From positions 1 through 30,507 of the forward strand of contig JAUUSS010000012.1 in NCBI GenBank assembly GCA_030841765.1: a stretch of 30,507 nt of DNA. Direction: 5' to 3'. Positions within the stretch are counted from its first letter, which is position 1, and each line of letters starts with the position of its first letter. Positions 15,660 through 23,353 of the stretch are shown piece by piece. Position numbers and translations under genes: made by a program. Origin of the DNA: Collinsella aerofaciens. Its GTDB lineage: Bacteria > Actinomycetota > Coriobacteriia > Coriobacteriales > Coriobacteriaceae. Under the pieces are notes generated by a model. The model made no database searches and was not told the origin of the DNA. It worked only from the letters and a program-made list of their open reading frames with translations.

Positions 15660-16574
15660 ATGCAGATCAACAAGGTCGCCTTTATCGGCAAGGGCGGCGT
15701 CGGCCTGCTCTACGGCAGCATGATTGCCAAGGCCCTCGGCAACGACGCCGTCGAATACGTCATGGACGACGCTCGCTTTGAGCGCCATGCGAACGACGCG
15801 CTCACCGTCAACGGCAAGCCCTGCGATCTCACGTCCGTCCGCGCCAGCGAGGCGACACCCGCCGATCTGGTCATCCTGACGGTCAAGACCACCGGTCTCG
15901 ACCAAGCACTCAAGACTATGGAGCGTGTCGTGGGACCCAACACGCTCATCGCCTCGCTGTGCAACGGCATTACGAGCGAGCAAAAGATTGCCGAACGCTT
16001 TGGCTGGGAGCATACCGTTCTTGGTATCTGCCAGGGCATGGACGCCGTGTTCCTCAACGGCGCGCTCACCTTTACCAATGCGGGCGAGATTCGCTTTGGC
16101 GCGGCAGCGGGCACCGACCCCGCGACTGTCGCCGCTATCGACGAGCTCTATACGCGCTGCGGCATCGCCCATACCGTCGAGGACGACATCGCCCACCGCA
16201 TGTGGGCCAAACTCATGCTCAACGACGGCATCAACCAGACCTGCATGGCCTACGGCGGGACCTACGGAAGCGCCACGGAGCCGGGCTCCGAGCAGCGCCG
16301 CTGTTTTGTCTCCGCCATGCGCGAGACGCTTGCGGTTGCCAACGCCGAGGGCGTTGAGCTGACCGAGGCAGACCTAACGCAAATGGTGCACCTCATCGAG
16401 GGAATCGACCCCGCCGGTATGCCCTCGATGGCGCAGGACCGCATCGCACAACGAAAAACCGAAGTCGAGGAGTTCGCGGGCACCATTTGCCGCCTGGCCG
16501 CCAAACACGATATCCAAGTGCCGCAAAACGATTGGCTCTACCAGAGGATTCGCGAAATAGAAGGCAGCTGGTAG
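15660..16574 (+). CDS. Ketopantoate reductase family (PanE/ApbA)
   Basis: The 304-residue NADPH-dependent enzyme belongs to the family that reduces 2-dehydropantoate to pantoate for coenzyme A. The N-terminal GKGGVGLLYG nucleotide loop is at 10-19; CNGITSEQKIAERF and the catalytic Lys in WAKLMLNDGINQT are intact. Length is typical. ATG 15660 follows SD GTGAGGAG; ATG 15651 is too close to the SD. No other pantothenate gene is nearby and family members often act on other 2-oxoacids, so panE is not asserted. Confidence 0.87.
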   Translation: MQINKVAFIGKGGVGLLYGSMIAKALGNDAVEYVMDDARFERHANDALTVNGKPCDLTSVRASEATPADLVILTVKTTGLDQALKTMERVVGPNTLIASLCNGITSEQKIAERFGWEHTVLGICQGMDAVFLNGALTFTNAGEIRFGAAAGTDPATVAAIDELYTRCGIAHTVEDDIAHRMWAKLMLNDGINQTCMAYGGTYGSATEPGSEQRRCFVSAMRETLAVANAEGVELTEADLTQMVHLIEGIDPAGMPSMAQDRIAQRKTEVEEFAGTICRLAAKHDIQVPQNDWLYQRIREIEGSW

Positions 16575-16609
16575 TGCTCGGCATACTGCAGCCAACAGAT
16601 CCAATGGTA

Positions 16610-16653
16610 AAGCCGCCGCAAGGGGCACTCCCCTCGCGGCGGCTTCCTTTTTC
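16610..16653 (+). terminator. Intrinsic terminator
   Basis: A 16-bp stem with one mismatch (AAGCCGCCGC...GCGGCGGCTT, loop CACT) followed by CCTTTTTC. It lies between convergent genes. Confidence 0.9.
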
Positions 16654-16683
16654 ATCTTTGACCAAAAATCAGCTTCACAACGG

Positions 16684-16890
16684 TTAGAGCTGCGACTCCG
16701 ACGCCTGGCCCTCATCGTCGCGACAAAGGGCTACACCCGCACTTCCCAGCAGCGCGGCCGCGATCAACACGCCAACCACGATAGAGGCAGCCCCACAAGA
16801 CCCCTGCATACCCGCGGCGAGCGCGGCCGTAGGACCAAGGCAACCAAGCATCAACGCGACGGCGGCAACGGCAATATCTCGAGCATTCAC
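16684..16890 (-). CDS. Small membrane protein, unknown
   Basis: The 68-residue protein has two hydrophobic segments (about 5-26 and 34-55) joined by AGMQGSCGAAS, ending in a charged tail CRDDEGQASESQL. The first segment could be a signal peptide (cleavage near ALAA). No family is recognised. GTG 16890 follows GGAGGAAG at slightly long spacing. Confidence 0.55.
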   Translation of the reverse strand: MNARDIAVAAVALMLGCLGPTAALAAGMQGSCGAASIVVGVLIAAALLGSAGVALCRDDEGQASESQL

Positions 16891-17076
16891 AAGACCACTT
16901 CCTCCAAGAGAAAGACCTTATTTCTCAAGAACCAGTGTGCCCCGCATCCATACGCCCAGCGTACCGCCACGGTAAGGGCTCTGTTAACTCAAACGCATAC
17001 ATAGAACGGACGTCCTTACGTTGCCCTAAAGCTCGGTAAAGACGCCCGTCCGCCAAATATCCGTGATGCAGAAAAA

Positions 17077-17850
17077 TTACCAACCGGTGTAGTAGTCGGT
17101 GGTTCCGGCAGCGCAACCGGAGTCATAGACCTTGCAATCACCCTTGGAGCCCGTAAAGGTCGAGCCCTGGGCCATATCGCCCGCGGCAACAACGTAATAG
17201 CCGTCGGAATCGCGCCAGAAGCCCTCAGAATCCTGAGTCCATTCGCCCGTGCGATAGTGATAAAGCACATTGCTGCTGTAATAGGTCTCGCGGCGCCCGT
17301 TGTAGTTATTGACACCCGCAGAGCGCGTCAGGCCCGATCCGTTCGCGTAGGACGCGGCAGACGCGTAGGACGGAGTGTAACCGGCGTTGTAGTACGAAGC
17401 CTGGGCGACCTCGGCAGCCTCCGCCTCGGCGGCAGCCTCGAGCGCATTGCGCTTGGCATCCTCAAGCGCAATGCGCAGCTCATCGAGCTCGGTCGACTTG
17501 GCGTCGACCTCCCCCATCGTCAACAGGCTACCCGCACCGTCGATGCAGCCCTGCAACACAGCGCGCTCGTCATCGGTAGCATAGTCGCCATGCATATTCA
17601 TAATGATCTGAGCGCGCATCTCCAGGGAATCGCGCTTTGCCCCCATCGAGGCGTTCCACTCCTGCATAGAGCCATAGCCGTCGCCGCGGTAGTCGACGGG
17701 CTGCACCAGCGTCGCCTCGGACGGCGCAGATCCGACCGTATCGGATAGTGTTGCCGCGTGGGCATCAGTTGCGCCGACGCCCGCCAAAAGTGCCACGGTC
17801 AGAGCGGCGGAAAGGGCGGCGGCTTTCGGTTTTCGTGAATCGATCCTCAT
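17077..17850 (-). CDS. Secreted protein with C-terminal 3D-like domain
   Basis: The 257-residue exported protein begins with a signal peptide (1-32, cleaved near DAHA-A). A helical Ala/Glu-rich region follows (about 110-155, likely coiled coil), then a Tyr/Ser/Asn-rich linker. The C-terminal segment with YYVVAAGDMAQGSTFTG and CKVYDSGCAAGTTDYYTGW resembles the double-psi beta-barrel 3D domain of cell-wall-associated proteins: conserved Asp residues and two cysteines that may form a disulphide. A cell-wall role is inferred. ATG 17850 has GGAGG upstream at long spacing. A weak hairpin at 17008-17051 may terminate it. Confidence 0.7.
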   Translation of the reverse strand: MRIDSRKPKAAALSAALTVALLAGVGATDAHAATLSDTVGSAPSEATLVQPVDYRGDGYGSMQEWNASMGAKRDSLEMRAQIIMNMHGDYATDDERAVLQGCIDGAGSLLTMGEVDAKSTELDELRIALEDAKRNALEAAAEAEAAEVAQASYYNAGYTPSYASAASYANGSGLTRSAGVNNYNGRRETYYSSNVLYHYRTGEWTQDSEGFWRDSDGYYVVAAGDMAQGSTFTGSKGDCKVYDSGCAAGTTDYYTGW

Positions 17851-18061
17851 GTAGCTGGAAACCTCCGTAGTGCGTTTTTGCTGCGTTTGGGCTGCGTGTG
17901 ATTCGATCGCGCTGCATAGTACCCCGAGCAAATCGCGACCTGCGGTTTTACTCAAAAGGCGCACGTCAATTGCGTAAAACTCACATCCTCTCAACAGGAG
18001 TTTTCCACATCTCGATTGCATAAAGCATGCCAAAAACCCTGTAACAGCGCCCTTCCTATGC
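17851..18061 (-). other. Upstream region of the secreted-protein gene
   Basis: The 312-bp gap 17851-18162 holds this upstream region plus the metY terminator. It contains GTTTTAC (17945-17951), GTAAAAC (17975-17981) and GAGTTTT (17998-18004): the middle copy can pair with either neighbour. A -10-like TACTAT lies about 65-75 nt before the ATG on the minus strand, without a good -35. No gene or RNA family is recognised. Confidence 0.4.
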
Positions 18062-18102
18062 AAAAAAGGCGCCTGTGCAACCATCGTTCGCACAGGCGCC
18101 TT
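18062..18102 (-). terminator. metY terminator
   Basis: A perfect 13-bp stem (AAGGCGCCTGTGC and complement, 11-nt loop) followed on the minus strand by TTTTTTG. Confidence 0.92.
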
Positions 18103-18162
18103 GAGCAGGCATTTTATGCAGTTATACCTATCGAGTCGCAAGGGGTCCTTGCACAAGTCGCC

Positions 18163-19473
18163 TTACTCGTCCAGCGCGGCGAAGGCCTGCTTCAGATCCC
18201 AAATGATATCCTCGGCGTTCTCGGTACCGATGGAAAGACGGATCGTGGAGGGCGTGATGTTCTGCTCGGCGAGTTCCTCGGCAGAGAGCTGGGAGTGCGT
18301 GGTGGTAGCCGGGTGCACGACGAGCGACTTGACGTCGGCCACGTTGGCGAGCAGCGAGAACACCTGCAGATGATCGATGAACTTCCAAGCTGCCTCCTGG
18401 CCGCCCTTAATCTCAAAGGTGAAGATCGAGGCACCGCCACGGGGGAAGTACTTCTGATAGAGCTCGTGATCGGGATGCTCAGGCAGGCTCGGGTGGTTCA
18501 CCTTGGCGACGTGGCTGTCACCAGCCAGGAACTCAACGACCTTCTTGGTGTTCTCGACATGACGGTCAACGCGCAGCGACAGAGTCTCGGTGCCCTGGAG
18601 CAGGACCCAGGCGTTGAACGGGCTGATGCAGGCGCCCTCGTCACGCAGCAGGATAGCGCGGACATAGGTTGCGAAGGCGGCGGGACCGGCAGCCTCGGCA
18701 AACGAAACACCGTGGTAGGAGGGGTTGGGCTCAGCGATCTGGGCGTACTTTCCGCTCGCCTTCCAATCGAAGTTACCGCCGTCGACGATCACGCCGCCCA
18801 GCGAGGTGCCGTGGCCGCCGATAAACTTGGTCGCGGAGTGGACGACGATGTTGGCACCATGCTCCAGCGGACGGAACAGATACGGGGTGCCGAAGGTGTT
18901 GTCGACGACAACCGGCAGACCGTACTTCTTGGCGATCTCGGAGATGGCGTCGATGTTGGGGATGTCGGAGTTGGGGTTGCCGAGCGTCTCGAGATAGATG
19001 ACCGTGGTGTTGTCCTTGATGGCACCCTCGACCTCTTCCAGGTTATGAGCGTCGACAAACGTGGTCTCGACGCCAAACTGGAAGAGCGTATGCTCCAGCA
19101 GGTTGTAGGAGCCACCGTAAATGGTCTTCTGAGCCACCACGTGGTCACCGGCCTGGGCAAGAGCCTGCAGGGTATAGGTGATGGCAGCAGCACCGGAGGC
19201 GACGGCAAGACCTGCCACGCCACCCTCGAGTGCGGCGATACGGTCCTCGAAGACGCCCTGGGTGGAGTTGGTCAGACGGCCATAGATGTTACCGGCGTCG
19301 GCAAGACCAAAGCGGTCGGCGGCGTGCTGGGAGTTGCGGAACACATAGCTCGTGGTCTGGTAGATAGGCACGGCACGGGAGTCGGATGCAGGATCGGCGC
19401 TCTCCTGGCCAACGTGCAGCTGCAGGGTATCGAAACCAAAGGTGTGCTCGGGGTTGTTGATGAACTGGCTCAT
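18163..19473 (-). CDS. metY: O-acetylhomoserine sulfhydrylase (MetY type)
   Basis: The 436-residue PLP enzyme condenses O-acetylhomoserine with sulfide to give homocysteine, the direct sulfhydrylation route to methionine. The PLP lysine is Lys216 in HSATKFIGGHGTSLGG; YGRLTNSTQ (64-72), VASGAAAITY, YLETLGNPNSDIP and VVDNTFGTPY are intact. The length of about 430 and the insertions mark MetY rather than the shorter MetB/MetC. ATG 19473 follows AAGGAG. The gene has its own promoter, a leader ORF, a divergent LysR regulator gene and a terminator. MetY and cystathionine enzymes share one family, so substrate preference is inferred. Confidence 0.93.
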   Translation of the reverse strand: MSQFINNPEHTFGFDTLQLHVGQESADPASDSRAVPIYQTTSYVFRNSQHAADRFGLADAGNIYGRLTNSTQGVFEDRIAALEGGVAGLAVASGAAAITYTLQALAQAGDHVVAQKTIYGGSYNLLEHTLFQFGVETTFVDAHNLEEVEGAIKDNTTVIYLETLGNPNSDIPNIDAISEIAKKYGLPVVVDNTFGTPYLFRPLEHGANIVVHSATKFIGGHGTSLGGVIVDGGNFDWKASGKYAQIAEPNPSYHGVSFAEAAGPAAFATYVRAILLRDEGACISPFNAWVLLQGTETLSLRVDRHVENTKKVVEFLAGDSHVAKVNHPSLPEHPDHELYQKYFPRGGASIFTFEIKGGQEAAWKFIDHLQVFSLLANVADVKSLVVHPATTTHSQLSAEELAEQNITPSTIRLSIGTENAEDIIWDLKQAFAALDE

Positions 19474-19536
19474 GATGATCTCCTTGATCGAACAAAAGAA
19501 AATAAAATTAGAGAGAAGTAAGTCGCTGTCCCCTGA

Positions 19537-19590
19537 TCACGCCGACGGGCGCAAACAGGAGCCCGGCATTCGTCTTGGCAAGCAATTCAT
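19537..19590 (-). CDS. 17-codon Cys-containing leader peptide of metY
   Basis: A short ORF (MNCLPRRMPGSCLRPSA, stop TGA) begins 7 nt after a perfect SD, AAAGGAGG (19598-19605). It lies wholly inside the predicted metY 5' UTR (transcription start about 19652). Cysteines are at codons 3 and 12, and RR at 6-7. Actinobacterial sulfur genes are often preceded by such Arg/Cys leader peptides that sense cysteine through ribosome stalling. No classical terminator follows; alternative pairings GCGCC/GGCGT and GCCGGGC/GCCC are possible, and metY's SD lies 63 nt beyond the stop. Confidence 0.6.
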   Translation of the reverse strand: MNCLPRRMPGSCLRPSA

Positions 19591-19658
19591 ATGCGGGCCT
19601 CCTTTCGCATCCCGGTTCCGTGGTCGGTTTAATTACCTACCGCCTTTGTGTGTTTTGA

Positions 19659-19687
19659 ATAGTACGAGCATTGTTTCCCTCGGTCAA
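19659..19687 (-). promoter_or_regulatory. metY promoter
   Basis: On the minus strand, TTGACC (19682-19687), a 17-nt spacer and TACTAT (19659-19664). It predicts a leader of about 180 nt. Confidence 0.75.
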
Positions 19688-19701
19688 TCACTTAAAAGCG
19701 C

Positions 19702-19732
19702 TAACCTGTTATCGGTTTTATAGATAGCTATC
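19702..19732. promoter_or_regulatory. Probable LysR-type regulator binding dyads
   Basis: Two dyads, TAACCTGTTA (19702-19711) and GATAGCTATC (19723-19732), are 21 bp apart centre to centre, about two helical turns. They lie at about -50 to -80 relative to the metY start and just before the divergent lysR-type gene, the typical autoregulated LTTR layout. Confidence 0.55.
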
Positions 19733-19748
19733 GAAAGGACGGGCGCCG

Positions 19749-20687
19749 ATGACCCTCCAACAGCTTCGCTTTTTGATCGCCGTGGCAGAATCCGGTTCGA
19801 TCAACGCCGCAGCTCAGCGCCTCTATACCGCACAGTCCAATATCTCCAACGCCGTCAAAAGCCTGGAACAGGAGCTCCATCTGGAGATCTTTACGCGCTC
19901 CAGCCGCGGCGTCACGCTCACCAACGACGGCACCGAGCTTTTGGGTTATGCGCGCCAGGTCGTAGAGCAGGCCGACATGCTCGAGGCCCGCTACGAGGAC
20001 GGCGGTACACCTCAGGCCCGCCTCGCCATTTCAGCCCAGCACTACGCCTTTTCGGTCGAGGCCTTTGTCAACGTGGTCGAGCGCTGCCGCGACAGCAAGT
20101 TCGAGTTCATCATGCGCGAGACCACCACATCGCAGATCATCGATGACGTCCGCGCGTTTCGCAGCGATATCGGCATCCTCTATCTGGACGACTTTAACGC
20201 CCGCGTTCTGCAGAAGGCCTTCGCCGATGCCCGCGCAAGCTTCCATCCCCTATTCGACGCGACGGTCCACGTCTTCGTTAGCGAGCGCCACCCGCTCGCC
20301 CGCCGCCCTCAGCTGTCCCTTGCCGATCTCACGCCCTATACGCGCTACAGCTTTGAGCAGGGAACCTCAAACTCCTTCTATTACGCCGAGGAACCTTTTA
20401 GCTATATCCCTTGCGACCGCAACATACGAATCTCGGACCGCGGAACACTTACTAACTTACTCATCACGTCGAACGGTTACACCCTGTCGACCGGCGTCCT
20501 CTCCAATGAAATGCAATGGGGTATGGCATCGATCCCGTTAGCAGACGCCCCAACGATGCACGTAGGCTATATCATGCACGACGAGCGCAAGCCCTCTCCC
20601 CTCTTGCAGCAATACCTCGATGAGCTCAACCGCATCATCCATGCCAACCAACTGTCGGAAGACGGGGTAGAAATCGTAGATTGCTAG
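19749..20687 (+). CDS. LysR-family transcriptional regulator
   Basis: The 312-residue regulator has an N-terminal winged helix-turn-helix (1-60: QLRFLIAVAESGSINAAAQRL, YTAQSNISNAVKSLEQELHL), a linker helix and a C-terminal inducer-binding domain (about 90-300). It is divergent from metY with dyads between them, so it very probably controls metY in response to a sulfur metabolite such as O-acetylhomoserine or O-acetylserine. The effector is inferred. ATG 19749 follows GAAAGGA at slightly long spacing. Confidence 0.92.
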   Translation: MTLQQLRFLIAVAESGSINAAAQRLYTAQSNISNAVKSLEQELHLEIFTRSSRGVTLTNDGTELLGYARQVVEQADMLEARYEDGGTPQARLAISAQHYAFSVEAFVNVVERCRDSKFEFIMRETTTSQIIDDVRAFRSDIGILYLDDFNARVLQKAFADARASFHPLFDATVHVFVSERHPLARRPQLSLADLTPYTRYSFEQGTSNSFYYAEEPFSYIPCDRNIRISDRGTLTNLLITSNGYTLSTGVLSNEMQWGMASIPLADAPTMHVGYIMHDERKPSPLLQQYLDELNRIIHANQLSEDGVEIVDC

Positions 20688-20750
20688 CCCACGGCGGGCA
20701 TGGCGCTACAATGGTCACTCGCACGAAACATACCCAACGAAAGGAACCAT

Positions 20751-21236
20751 GTGAAGGTCATCATCTATACCGACGGCTCGGCCCGATCAAATCCGGGACG
20801 CGGCGGCTACGGCGCCGTGCTCAAATACACCAACCCCGCCGGCAAGACCTTCACCTCCGAGCTTTCGCGCGGCTACGCCAAGACCACCAACAACCGCATG
20901 GAGCTCATGGCCGTTATCGTGGCGCTCGAGGCACTCAACCGCCCCTGCGAGGTCGAGGTCCATTCCGATTCGCAGTACGTCGTCAACGCCTTCAACAAAC
21001 ACTGGATCGACGGCTGGAAAAAGCGCGGGTGGAAAACTGCCAACAAGCAACCCGTCAAGAACCGCGACCTGTGGGAGCGCCTGCTTGCCGCAAAAAGCAA
21101 GCACAAAGTGGAATTCATCTGGGTTAAGGGCCACGCCGGCCATGAGCTCAACGAGCGCTGCGACGAGCTTGCCACCACGGCGGCCGACGGCAGCAACCTC
21201 GATATCGACACCGGCTTTAACGAGAGCGACCTGTAA
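20751..21236 (+). CDS. rnhA: Ribonuclease HI
   Basis: The 161-residue enzyme cleaves the RNA strand of RNA-DNA hybrids. The catalytic carboxylates are present in YTDGSARSNPG, NRMELMAVI, HSDSQYVV and ERCDELA, and the flexible-loop His is in VKGHAGHELNE. Length fits (about 155). The start is GTG 20751 with SD GAAAGGA five bases upstream; an ATG at 20700 would add 17 residues without an SD. A -10-like TACAAT is at 20707-20712. Confidence 0.95.
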   Translation: MKVIIYTDGSARSNPGRGGYGAVLKYTNPAGKTFTSELSRGYAKTTNNRMELMAVIVALEALNRPCEVEVHSDSQYVVNAFNKHWIDGWKKRGWKTANKQPVKNRDLWERLLAAKSKHKVEFIWVKGHAGHELNERCDELATTAADGSNLDIDTGFNESDL

Positions 21237-21261
21237 CGGCGTTTTCGCACGCTATTTCCTG

Positions 21262-21307
21262 CCCCCTCGCGCTACACTCATCCTGTAAACCGAACGGCAC
21301 GAGGGGG
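21262..21307 (+). promoter_or_regulatory. SD-masking inverted repeat
   Basis: CCCCCTCG (21262-21269) is a perfect complement of CGAGGGGG (21300-21307), which includes the SD of the oxidoreductase gene at 21312. A -10-like TACACT (21272-21277) lies between the arms. Confidence 0.45.
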
Positions 21308-21311
21308 ATAC

Positions 21312-22418
21312 ATGCTGCGTATAGCGACCATCGGCACATCCATGATTACCGACGACTTTATCCAGGTCGTCAACGCCAACGACCAAGCTGCGTTTGTGGG
21401 CACGCTCTCGCGCGATGCAGATCGCGGCGCCGCCTTCACCGCTAAGCATGGTGGCGAGCGTAACTTCACCGCGCTTGACGAGCTTGCGTCCGCTGCCGAC
21501 GTCGACGCCGTCTACATCGGCAGCCCCAATGCGCTCCACTACGAGCAGGCGCTCGCCTGTATCACCGGCGGCAAGCACGTTATCGTCGAAAAGCCTTTTT
21601 GTGCCACCGAGGCACAGGCGTTCGAGGTCTTTCGCGCAGCCGAGGCGGCGGGCGTCGTAGCCCTCGAGGCCATGCGCCCCCTCCATGACCCCGCTTTCCA
21701 CGCCATCGAGGACGCCCTGGGTGAGATCGCCCCCATCCGCCGCGCCTCATTGCGCTTTGGCAAATATTCCTCGCGCTACAACGAGATTCTCGCGGGACGC
21801 GCCACCAATATCTTCGACTGCAATATGGCATCGGGTTCCCTCATGGATATTGGCGTCTACACCGTCGAGCCCATGGTCGAGATTTTCGGCATGCCCTCCG
21901 GCCTTACGAGCATGGCTACTCTGCTCGACCCCACCACGCGACAGCTCACGCACGGCCCCATCGATGGCTGCGGTTCCATCCTCGCCAGCTACGGCGGTGG
22001 CCGTATCTCCGTCGAGCTCGCGCACTCCAAAATTACGAATGACCTACTACCCTCGCAGATCGAAGGCGAGCGTGGCACTATCCAGATTGACCATCTGTCC
22101 ACGCCCCGCAACGTCCGCATCGACTATCGCGGCGATGTCGTACGCGGCTCGGCGACCGAGGCACCGCGCGAACAGGGCGACAACGGCCGCGTGCTCGACC
22201 TACCCAAATCGAGCAACACTATGGAATACGAACTCACAGACTTCATCACCGCCATCGGCGGCATCGATAACGTCAAGGAAGAGATTTGGGAGACCCCGGC
22301 GGGACGCCACGAGCTTGGCCACTACCGCGATGTCACGCTCGTCTCGCTGCGCATCATGGATGCCGTGCGCCAGCAGGCCGGCATAACCTTCCCGGCCGAC
22401 GCAGGCAAGCAGGCATAG
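21312..22418 (+). CDS. Gfo/Idh/MocA family oxidoreductase
   Basis: The 368-residue NAD(P)-dependent dehydrogenase has a Rossmann start (LRIATIGTSMITDDF), DVDAVYIGSPNALHYEQA, the VEKPF catalytic-site motif and a C-terminal sheet domain (GSLMDIGVYTVEPMVEIFG). The first loop is GTSMIT instead of the usual GxGxxG, a known variant in the family. ATG 21312 follows GAGGGGG. It is distinct in sequence from the family member at 12886-13905. The substrate is unknown, probably a sugar or polyol. The stop is 2 nt before the acylphosphatase start, so the two are one operon. Confidence 0.88.
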   Translation: MLRIATIGTSMITDDFIQVVNANDQAAFVGTLSRDADRGAAFTAKHGGERNFTALDELASAADVDAVYIGSPNALHYEQALACITGGKHVIVEKPFCATEAQAFEVFRAAEAAGVVALEAMRPLHDPAFHAIEDALGEIAPIRRASLRFGKYSSRYNEILAGRATNIFDCNMASGSLMDIGVYTVEPMVEIFGMPSGLTSMATLLDPTTRQLTHGPIDGCGSILASYGGGRISVELAHSKITNDLLPSQIEGERGTIQIDHLSTPRNVRIDYRGDVVRGSATEAPREQGDNGRVLDLPKSSNTMEYELTDFITAIGGIDNVKEEIWETPAGRHELGHYRDVTLVSLRIMDAVRQQAGITFPADAGKQA

Positions 22419-22420
22419 CG

Positions 22421-22831
22421 ATGGGCTTCTTCGACAAGCTTTTCTCGGGCGTCACCGGCGGCAGCCGCGAACCCCAAAAACCCTCTGGCGTCGAGCTCGA
22501 GTTGCGCCGCAGGCTTACCGTACTCGCAAGCGACGAGGCCACTCAAGACACTCCCCTGCGCTATTTCCTGCGCTGGGCGGGGCAAGTCCAAGGCGTTGGT
22601 TTTCGCTTTACCAACACCAACCTCGCGCAGGCACGCGCACTCACCGGCTGGGTGCGTAACATGGAAGACGGCTCAGTCGAGATGGAGATACAGGGAGCTC
22701 CGGCAAGCATCCTATCTCATCTCGAGGCACTTCATGCCTCCTACAAGCGCATGGGAACGCATTTTCGCCTTGTAGATGCCCAGGCCCGAGCCCCACTTGC
22801 CAATGAAGACGGTTTCACTCCTCATTATTAG
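22421..22831 (+). CDS. Acylphosphatase with N-terminal extension
   Basis: The 136-residue protein hydrolyses acyl phosphates. The acylphosphatase core (about 47-135) holds GQVQGVGFRFT with catalytic Arg62 and GWVRNMEDGSVEM with catalytic Asn80. The first 45 residues (MGFFDKLFSGVTGG then a charged stretch) are extra compared with the roughly 90-residue family and may form a short amphipathic helix. It starts 2 nt after the upstream stop, without a strong SD, so translation is probably coupled. Confidence 0.88.
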   Translation: MGFFDKLFSGVTGGSREPQKPSGVELELRRRLTVLASDEATQDTPLRYFLRWAGQVQGVGFRFTNTNLAQARALTGWVRNMEDGSVEMEIQGAPASILSHLEALHASYKRMGTHFRLVDAQARAPLANEDGFTPHY

Positions 22832-22892
22832 TATTGTGTGCTAAATACGGTATCATTTACCTACGACCGTTGATAGAAAAGAGGCGAGGCGC

Positions 22893-23273
22893 ATGGCGGT
22901 GCAAAGAAGGAATACCAGGCAGCGAAAGCTGGTTCTTGACGCCGTGCGCCAAAGCTATAACCATCCCACCGCCGACGAAATCTACAACGTCGTGCGCGCG
23001 CAGGATGACAAAATCAGCCGCGGTACGGTCTACCGCAACCTCAATCTCTTGGCAGATGCCGGAGAAATCCTCTCAATCAAGACGCCGGGCGGGAGTCGCT
23101 TCGATCGCACCATCGAGCCGCACGCACATATCATCTGCACCTCGTGCAGCCGCGTCATCGACGTACCGCTCCCCTTCGATGCCCAGCTCGACGCCAAAGC
23201 GTCCGAGCAAATCGGCTGGCACGTCACGTCGCACTACACCATCTTCGAGGGTCTCTGCCCCGACTGTCGGTAG
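22893..23273 (+). CDS. PerR-like Fur-family repressor
   Basis: The 126-residue metalloregulator has a winged helix (1-65, SRGTVYRNLNLL) and a dimer domain. The zinc site CTSC (82, 85) and CPDC (122, 125) is complete. Regulatory-metal residues fit PerR: His24, Asp71, His77, His79 and Asp90, aligned with B. subtilis His37, Asp85, His91, His93 and Asp104. Asp rather than Glu at the last position favours a peroxide sensor over Fur. No peroxidase gene is adjacent. ATG 22893 has a GAGGCGAGG SD. A weak dyad TTAG-N9-CTAA upstream (22829-22845) could be an autoregulatory site. Confidence 0.87.
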   Translation: MAVQRRNTRQRKLVLDAVRQSYNHPTADEIYNVVRAQDDKISRGTVYRNLNLLADAGEILSIKTPGGSRFDRTIEPHAHIICTSCSRVIDVPLPFDAQLDAKASEQIGWHVTSHYTIFEGLCPDCR

Positions 23274-23353
23274 ATGTTTGGGACATGCCTTAAAATCCAC
23301 CTTTCCGCATTCTGCAGCAAAATGTAGATTTCTAGAGATGTCCCAAATATCTA
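23271..23353. repeat. Palindrome spanning two convergent stop codons
   Basis: Outer 16-nt arms (23271-23286 and 23338-23353) match at 15 of 16 positions and begin with the perR TAG and end with the CTA of the HAD gene. Weaker pairing continues inward (AAATCCACCTTT against AAATGTAGATTT). The outer arm contains TTTGGGACAT. It fills the whole gap and may serve as a transcription stop for both genes. Confidence 0.7.

Noticed and set aside
18016..19521. Long 501-codon frame antisense to metY
   Set aside because: Shadow of metY; no start signals or family motifs.
19474..19652. SAM riboswitch upstream of metY
   Set aside because: No SAM-I, SAM-II or SAM-IV core sequences could be found; the leader peptide explains the region better.
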